DNA of 64,000 nucleotides, from NCBI RefSeq assembly GCF_031119625.1, contig NZ_JAVHZV010000029.1:496001-560000 (forward strand), read 5' to 3'. Numbering within the stretch: the stretch's first letter is position 1; each line of letters begins with the position of its first letter. Shown one piece after another: positions 59,905 to 64,000 of the stretch. The DNA is from Pseudomonas sp. G34. Lineage in GTDB: Bacteria; Pseudomonadota; Gammaproteobacteria; Pseudomonadales; Pseudomonadaceae. A program made the translations under genes and the position numbers. Below the pieces are notes generated by a model that was given only the letters and a program-made list of their open reading frames with translations, did not search any database and was not told where the DNA came from.

Positions 59905-60450
59905 TCAGTCTTCCAGGCGCGGGAAAGCGGCGGCGATGCCATCGCCACTCGACTTGGGCTGCGCCGCGTCGGCGGCAGACAGGCGAATCGCCGCGCAGTG
60001 CGGGAACTCGCCCAGGTCGAACCAGTGACGGGTGCCGGCCGGCACACTGATCAGCGCATTGCGCTCGCCGAACAGCACGTACACGTAATCATCGACATGC
60101 AGGCTCAACAGCCCCTGCCCGGCCAGGAACAGGTACAGCTGCGCGCCGTCGGCTACCTGCTCCTGCGGCGCCGGAGCCGGTTTCTCGCCCTCTTTTGGCC
60201 AGCGCCGCTGATCGACACTGATCACCTCGACCTGGCTCAGGTCATGGTCACGCTTGAGCTGCGCTAAGATGTCGGCCAACGCGGTGAGGATTTCCTGCTC
60301 GGCGGCTCCGGCCTGCAGCCGGCTGTCCAGCGGCAACTCGCGAAACGCGATGCCGACCGCTGCCAGCGTGCTGGTGATGTCTTCCGCATGGCCCAGCACC
60401 TTGTTGGGGATCTGCGGGCTGGATTGGTGATGAACGCTCAGGCGACTCAT
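59905..60450 (-). CDS. Acireductone dioxygenase-like protein without metal ligands
   Basis: A 181-aa cupin clearly related to acireductone dioxygenase of the methionine salvage pathway (SSPQIPNKVLGHAEDITSTL, LHVDDYVYVLF, NALISVPAGTRHWFDLGEFP, and the end FPRLED). In active enzymes iron or nickel is held by His-x-His, Glu and one later His. Here the first three positions read Gln98, Ala100 and Gln104 (PQEQVADGAQLYLFLAGQG); only His142 is kept. It is probably not an active dioxygenase. Start at 60450; tail to tail with ogt at 8 bases. Confidence 0.82.
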   Translation of the reverse strand: MSRLSVHHQSSPQIPNKVLGHAEDITSTLAAVGIAFRELPLDSRLQAGAAEQEILTALADILAQLKRDHDLSQVEVISVDQRRWPKEGEKPAPAPQEQVADGAQLYLFLAGQGLLSLHVDDYVYVLFGERNALISVPAGTRHWFDLGEFPHCAAIRLSAADAAQPKSSGDGIAAAFPRLED

Positions 60451-60495
60451 GGGAAATTCCTGTTCGGTATCGGCCACCTTGCGGCAACCGGAGGG

Positions 60496-61644
60496 TCATG
60501 TCGGCTCGGCCGTGCGTCGAACCATGATAACGGCTGCCAGCAGCGCAGACAGCCCTGCCAGGGCGAATGTCCATTGCGGGCCAAGGCCGTTCCAGCTGTA
60601 GCCGGCGTACAGAGCACCCAGGGCGCCGCCAATACCGGCCAGCGAGGCATACAGTGCCTGGCCCTGGCCTTGCTGGCGCGCACCGAAACTGCGCTGCACG
60701 AAGGCGATGGACGCGGCGTGAAAACTACCGAAGGTGGCGGCATGCAGCACCTGGGCGAACAGCAGCACGCTCAGGTGATCGGCGAAAAAGCCCATCAACA
60801 GCCAACGCACCGCCGCGATGACGAAACTGGCCACCAGCACCTGCCGCAGGCTGAAATGCCTGAGCAGCCGCGCCATGGCCATGAACACCAGCACCTCGGC
60901 CACTACGCCGAGCGCCCAGAGCATGCCGATCAATCCGCGGCTGTAGCCGAGTTGTTCCAGATGGATGCTCAGGAAGGTGTAGTACGGCCCGTGGGACAGC
61001 TGCATCAGCGCCACGCACAGGTAGAAGGCCAGCACGCCGGGCTGCTTGAGCTGCCTCAGGAAACCGCCCTGGTTAGCCGACTGCGACGAGGCCAGCGGCT
61101 GGGCATCCGGCACCCAGAAGCTGCTCAGGGCAATGCCGGTGATGATCAGCAGCAGCGCCCAGGGATAGATATCCAGGCTGAGCAGATCGAACGCCTTGCC
61201 GAGGCCGACCACGCTGAGAATGAAACCGATCGAACCCCACAGGCGAATCTGCGCGTAACGCGCCGACCGTTCACGCAGGTGCGCCAGGGTAATGACCTCG
61301 AACTGGGGCAGCACCGCGTGCCAGAAGAACGCGTGCAGAGCCATCACCAGGGCCAGCCAGGCATAGCTCTGGCTGACGAAGATCAGGCTCAGGCTAAGCA
61401 GCGTACAGACGGCGCCCAGGCGCACGATCAACAGGCGCCTACCGCTGTAATCGCCCAGCCAGCCCCACAGGTTCGGCGCGATGCAGCGCATCAGCATGGG
61501 AATGGCCACCAGCTCGCCGATGCGTGCCGGTGAAAAGCCCAAGTGGGCGAAATACAGGCCCAGGAATGGCGCTGTGGCGCCGAGCAGCGCGAAGTAGAAC
61601 AGGTAGAACCCGGACAGGCGCCAGTACGGGACTGCCGGCGTCAA
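60496..61644 (-). CDS. MFS transporter, phenylpropionate permease-like
   Basis: A 382-aa MFS carrier of the MFS_1_like/PPP branch (E. coli HcaT resemblance): MTPAVPYWRLSGFYLFYFAL, the loop WGWLGDYSGRRLLIVRLGAV, and RLWGSIGFILSVVGLGKAFD. About 12 helices. Substrate unknown; the HcaT name reflects similarity only. Its start overlaps the end of the upstream gene by ATGA, implying a two-gene unit. Confidence 0.87.
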   Translation of the reverse strand: MTPAVPYWRLSGFYLFYFALLGATAPFLGLYFAHLGFSPARIGELVAIPMLMRCIAPNLWGWLGDYSGRRLLIVRLGAVCTLLSLSLIFVSQSYAWLALVMALHAFFWHAVLPQFEVITLAHLRERSARYAQIRLWGSIGFILSVVGLGKAFDLLSLDIYPWALLLIITGIALSSFWVPDAQPLASSQSANQGGFLRQLKQPGVLAFYLCVALMQLSHGPYYTFLSIHLEQLGYSRGLIGMLWALGVVAEVLVFMAMARLLRHFSLRQVLVASFVIAAVRWLLMGFFADHLSVLLFAQVLHAATFGSFHAASIAFVQRSFGARQQGQGQALYASLAGIGGALGALYAGYSWNGLGPQWTFALAGLSALLAAVIMVRRTAEPT

Positions 61645-62243
61645 TCCTGAACATCCTTGCTGGCGAAGAACTGCCGGATCAGCGCACTGCTTGCACCCGG
61701 TTCACGCAGGGTGACCAGCGTACCGTTGTCATCCACGGTGAAATGCCCCTTGAAGGCCTCCGGCATGGCGTCGTACTGGCGGTTGACCTGCTCGAGGGTG
61801 TCGCGCAGGCAGGCGTAGCCATAACGCTCGAGCAGATAGGGCAACGCATTACGCCCCCTGAGCAGCTCGTACTCCTGATAGTTGTAGGGCGTGGACTGCT
61901 GCCTGTTCGCCAAGGTCTGGCGAAAGCCCTCGAGCAATCGCTGCAGCTGCTTCTCTTCAGCGCGCCGCGCCAGGCCGCGAAGGGCATAGACCTTCATGTC
62001 CAGGTAGCGCTCCTTGCGATAGGCCTGGGCGAAAAACTCATCGAGCGCCTGGAAATCGAGGTCATACAGCAGCCTGAGTATCTGCTTGCGCACGTCGAGC
62101 TGCTTGCTGCTGGTGTAGAGCGCCACGAGGTACCCAGCGCCCTGCTCGTCGACCTGGGCCGGCTCCAGCGCGAACAGCGCCTCGCGAACGTCCGCGAGGC
62201 GCTTGCCGGCAACGCTGCGTAGCACCTCGGGAAATTCGCTCAT
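61641..62243 (-). CDS. Hypothetical helical protein upstream of the MFS gene
   Basis: A 200-aa soluble protein, mostly alpha-helical with HEAT-like repeats (KQILRLLYDLDFQALDEFFA, ALRGLARRAEEKQLQRLLEG), Leu/Arg/Glu-rich. No named domain recognised. The start MSEFPEVLRSVAGKRLADVR at 62243 is used, because the longer open frame overlaps aroC. Overlaps the MFS gene by ATGA. A cytosolic partner is likely but its job is unknown. Confidence 0.78.
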   Translation of the reverse strand: MSEFPEVLRSVAGKRLADVREALFALEPAQVDEQGAGYLVALYTSSKQLDVRKQILRLLYDLDFQALDEFFAQAYRKERYLDMKVYALRGLARRAEEKQLQRLLEGFRQTLANRQQSTPYNYQEYELLRGRNALPYLLERYGYACLRDTLEQVNRQYDAMPEAFKGHFTVDDNGTLVTLREPGASSALIRQFFASKDVQD

Positions 62244-62278
62244 TGCGCCCTCGCCTGGCAGCATGCCGGCACGCTCGC

Positions 62279-63370
62279 TCAACGCTGCGGCAGTACCGGC
62301 GTAGTCACCCGCACATCGGCGTTCTGCCCGCGGTGGCGCAGCAGGTGATCCATCAGCACGATGGCCATCATCGCTTCGGCGATCGGCGTGGCGCGGATGC
62401 CGACGCAAGGGTCGTGGCGACCCTTGGTGATCACGTCCGCCGGGTTGCCATCGACATCGATGGAGCGCCCCGGCGTGGTGATGCTGGAGGTCGGTTTGAG
62501 CGCCAGATGAGCGACGATCGGCTGGCCGCTGGAAATGCCACCGAGAATGCCGCCGGCATGGTTGGACACGAAGCCGGCAGGCGTCAGCTCGTCGCGGTGC
62601 TCGGTGCCGCGCTGGGCCACCGAAGCGAAGCCATCACCGATTTCCACGCCCTTGACCGCGTTGATGCTCATCAGCGCATGGGCCAGCTCGGCGTCCAGGC
62701 GGTCGAAGATCGGCTCGCCCAGGCCCGGCATCACCCCTTCGGCGACCACGGTGATCTTCGCGCCGACCGAATCCTGGTCGCGGCGAAGCTGATCCATGTA
62801 CGCCTCCAGCTCCGGCACCTTGTCCGGATCGGGGCTGAAGAAGGCGTTCTCCTCCACCGAATCCCAGGTCTTGAAGGGGATTTCGATGGGGCCCAGCTGG
62901 CTCATGTAGCCGCGGACGACGATACCCTGGCTGGCCAGGTACTTCTTGGCGATGGCGCCGGCCGCCACGCGCATGGCGGTTTCCCGGGCCGAGCTGCGGC
63001 CGCCGCCACGGTAGTCGCGAACGCCGTATTTATGGTGGTAGGTGTAGTCGGCATGGGCCGGGCGGAACAGGTCCTTGATCGCCGAGTAGTCCTTGGACTT
63101 CTGGTCGGTATTGCGGATCAACAGGCCAATGGCACAACCGGTGGTCTTGCCCTCGAACACCCCGGAGAGGATTTCCACCTCGTCGGCTTCCTGGCGCTGG
63201 GTGGTGTGACGGCTGGTGCCGGGCTTGCGGCGATCCAGGTCACGCTGCAGGTCGTCCAGGGCGATCTCCAGGCCGGGCGGGCAGCCGTCGACGATGGCGA
63301 CCAGCGCCGGGCCATGGCTCTCGCCTGCCGTAGTGACGGTGAACAGCTTGCCGAAGGTATTGCCGGACAT
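62279..63370 (-). CDS. aroC: Chorismate synthase
   Basis: A 363-aa FMN-dependent enzyme making chorismate from 5-enolpyruvylshikimate-3-phosphate. Family blocks: GKLFTVTTAGESHGPALVAI with the catalytic histidine, FEGKTTGCAIGLLIRNTDQK, GGGRSSARETAMRVAAGAIA, and the C-terminal KGRHDPCVGIRATPIAEAMM. The start MSGNTFGKLF at 63370 is the family's. Confidence 0.97.
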   Translation of the reverse strand: MSGNTFGKLFTVTTAGESHGPALVAIVDGCPPGLEIALDDLQRDLDRRKPGTSRHTTQRQEADEVEILSGVFEGKTTGCAIGLLIRNTDQKSKDYSAIKDLFRPAHADYTYHHKYGVRDYRGGGRSSARETAMRVAAGAIAKKYLASQGIVVRGYMSQLGPIEIPFKTWDSVEENAFFSPDPDKVPELEAYMDQLRRDQDSVGAKITVVAEGVMPGLGEPIFDRLDAELAHALMSINAVKGVEIGDGFASVAQRGTEHRDELTPAGFVSNHAGGILGGISSGQPIVAHLALKPTSSITTPGRSIDVDGNPADVITKGRHDPCVGIRATPIAEAMMAIVLMDHLLRHRGQNADVRVTTPVLPQR

Positions 63371-63534
63371 TGCGCGAGACTCCAGAGACGTTCGATCTGC
63401 AACCTGCGGCGAAAAGGCAGGCCCATAGAGAAAGCCGCTGAGTATACTCCCAGCCAAGCGCCGAGATCACCCGCGTGCGAACCTTTGGCCAATTGCCAGC
63501 GTCCAACAGAGCCCATCACAGACCCGTCACCATC

Positions 63535-64000
63535 ATGCTGCGAGCCTTGCTTTTGACCCTCTCTCTCTTCACTGGCCTGGTTCAGGCTGCCCCCATCCTG
63601 CGTGAACCGGTCAGCCTGGATACCGGCCAGGGTGTGCTGGAAGGCTCGCTGGTTCTGCCCCAGCGCAACGAGCCGGTTCCGGTGGTGCTGCTGGTGGCTG
63701 GGTCCGGGCCGACCGACCGCAACGGCAACAACCCGGGCGGCGGGCATAACGACGCCCACCGCAAACTGGCCCAGGCACTGGCCCAGCAAGGCATCGCCAG
63801 CGTGCGTTACGACAAGCGCGGTATCGCCGCCAGCTTTGCCGCCACACCACACGAAAGCGACCTGAGCGTGGAGCGCTACGTGGCCGACGTGGTGGCCTGG
63901 GTGCAGCAATTGCGCGGGGACAAGCGCTTCAGCCAGATCATTCTGGTCGGCCACAGCGAAGGCGCGCTGATCGCCACCCTGGCAGCCAACGGCTCGGGCG
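63535..64000 (+). CDS. Alpha/beta hydrolase (3' end outside window)
   Basis: Exported alpha/beta-hydrolase: a signal peptide of about 18 residues (MLRALLLTLSLFTGLVQA), the oxyanion motif VVLLVAGSGPTDRNGNNPGG and the nucleophile elbow IILVGHSEGALI with serine about residue 144. At least 155 codons; the Asp and His of the triad lie beyond the window. Likely a periplasmic esterase or thioesterase. Confidence 0.85.
   Translation, partial: MLRALLLTLSLFTGLVQAAPILREPVSLDTGQGVLEGSLVLPQRNEPVPVVLLVAGSGPTDRNGNNPGGGHNDAHRKLAQALAQQGIASVRYDKRGIAASFAATPHESDLSVERYVADVVAWVQQLRGDKRFSQIILVGHSEGALIATLAANGSG

Noticed and set aside
1..64000. tRNA or rRNA genes
   Set aside because: No cloverleaf-like or ribosomal segments were recognised; the dusA-linked island is tied to a protein gene, not a tRNA gene.

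Overview
The window looks like a chromosomal segment of a Pseudomonas species. The GC-rich codon use, the block dusA - tal - rssC/rssB - PilZ protein - mlaA - HAD protein - DUF4404 - queF, the OprD-type porin, the exaC-type aldehyde dehydrogenase and the rssB/rssC pair are all typical of that genus. The species cannot be fixed from sequence alone. Most genes are tightly packed, and many neighbours overlap by ATGA.

Region by region. 1-2.2 kb: the 5' part of a chemoreceptor gene and a split YeeE/YedE transporter pair. 2.4-11.0 kb: a LysR regulator divergent from a six-gene catabolic cluster (IlvD/Edd-type dehydratase, two-subunit aconitase X, FAD oxidoreductase, MFS importer, OprD porin). It encodes uptake across both membranes plus two iron-sulfur dehydratases, for a substrate I cannot name. 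11.2-17.3 kb: a decaying accessory stretch with one intact quinone-oxidoreductase gene, an AraC regulator and at least four broken genes (an amber-interrupted ORF, a frameshifted metal-binding-type C-terminal fragment, a fatty acid hydroxylase with a late frameshift, a truncated TetR gene). 17.3-25.7 kb: a DUF2790 gene and a five-gene unit running regulator, sensor kinase, adaptor, RND pump, outer-membrane channel. Both of its promoter regions carry the same CTGACA/TGTCAG palindrome.

25.7-29.7 kb: a broken DUF1349 gene and then the remains of a small island against the 5' end of dusA (RadC/JAB protein, tandem lipoprotein paralogues, ArdA antirestriction protein, truncated tyrosine integrase with phased TGGTAC repeats in front of it). 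29.8-43.8 kb: core genes (dusA, tal, rssBC, mlaA, queF, pyrF, a YcaQ-type glycosylase, two LysR genes, a TauE/SafE exporter, exaC). 44-56 kb: a secreted Gln/Pro/Ser-rich protein, a malate:quinone oxidoreductase with a lipoprotein signal, an amidotransferase, a PepSY protein, an AEC transporter, the transglutaminase / alpha-E / ATP-grasp operon, a protealysin-type protease with its emfourin-type inhibitor, an RraB-like protein and a lipoprotein. 56-64 kb: an LtaS-like sulfatase, a DNA alkylation repair pair (alkA-ogt), a degenerate acireductone dioxygenase, an MFS transporter, aroC and the start of a hydrolase gene.

The most notable items are the AcnX/IlvD catabolic cluster, the shared operator of the efflux/two-component unit, the dusA-linked island remnant with its lipoprotein pair, and two apparent pseudoenzymes (acireductone dioxygenase without three of its four metal ligands, PhnX-like HAD protein without its nucleophile). 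Two related palindromic repeats with different ends lie at 35.7 and 58.2 kb.
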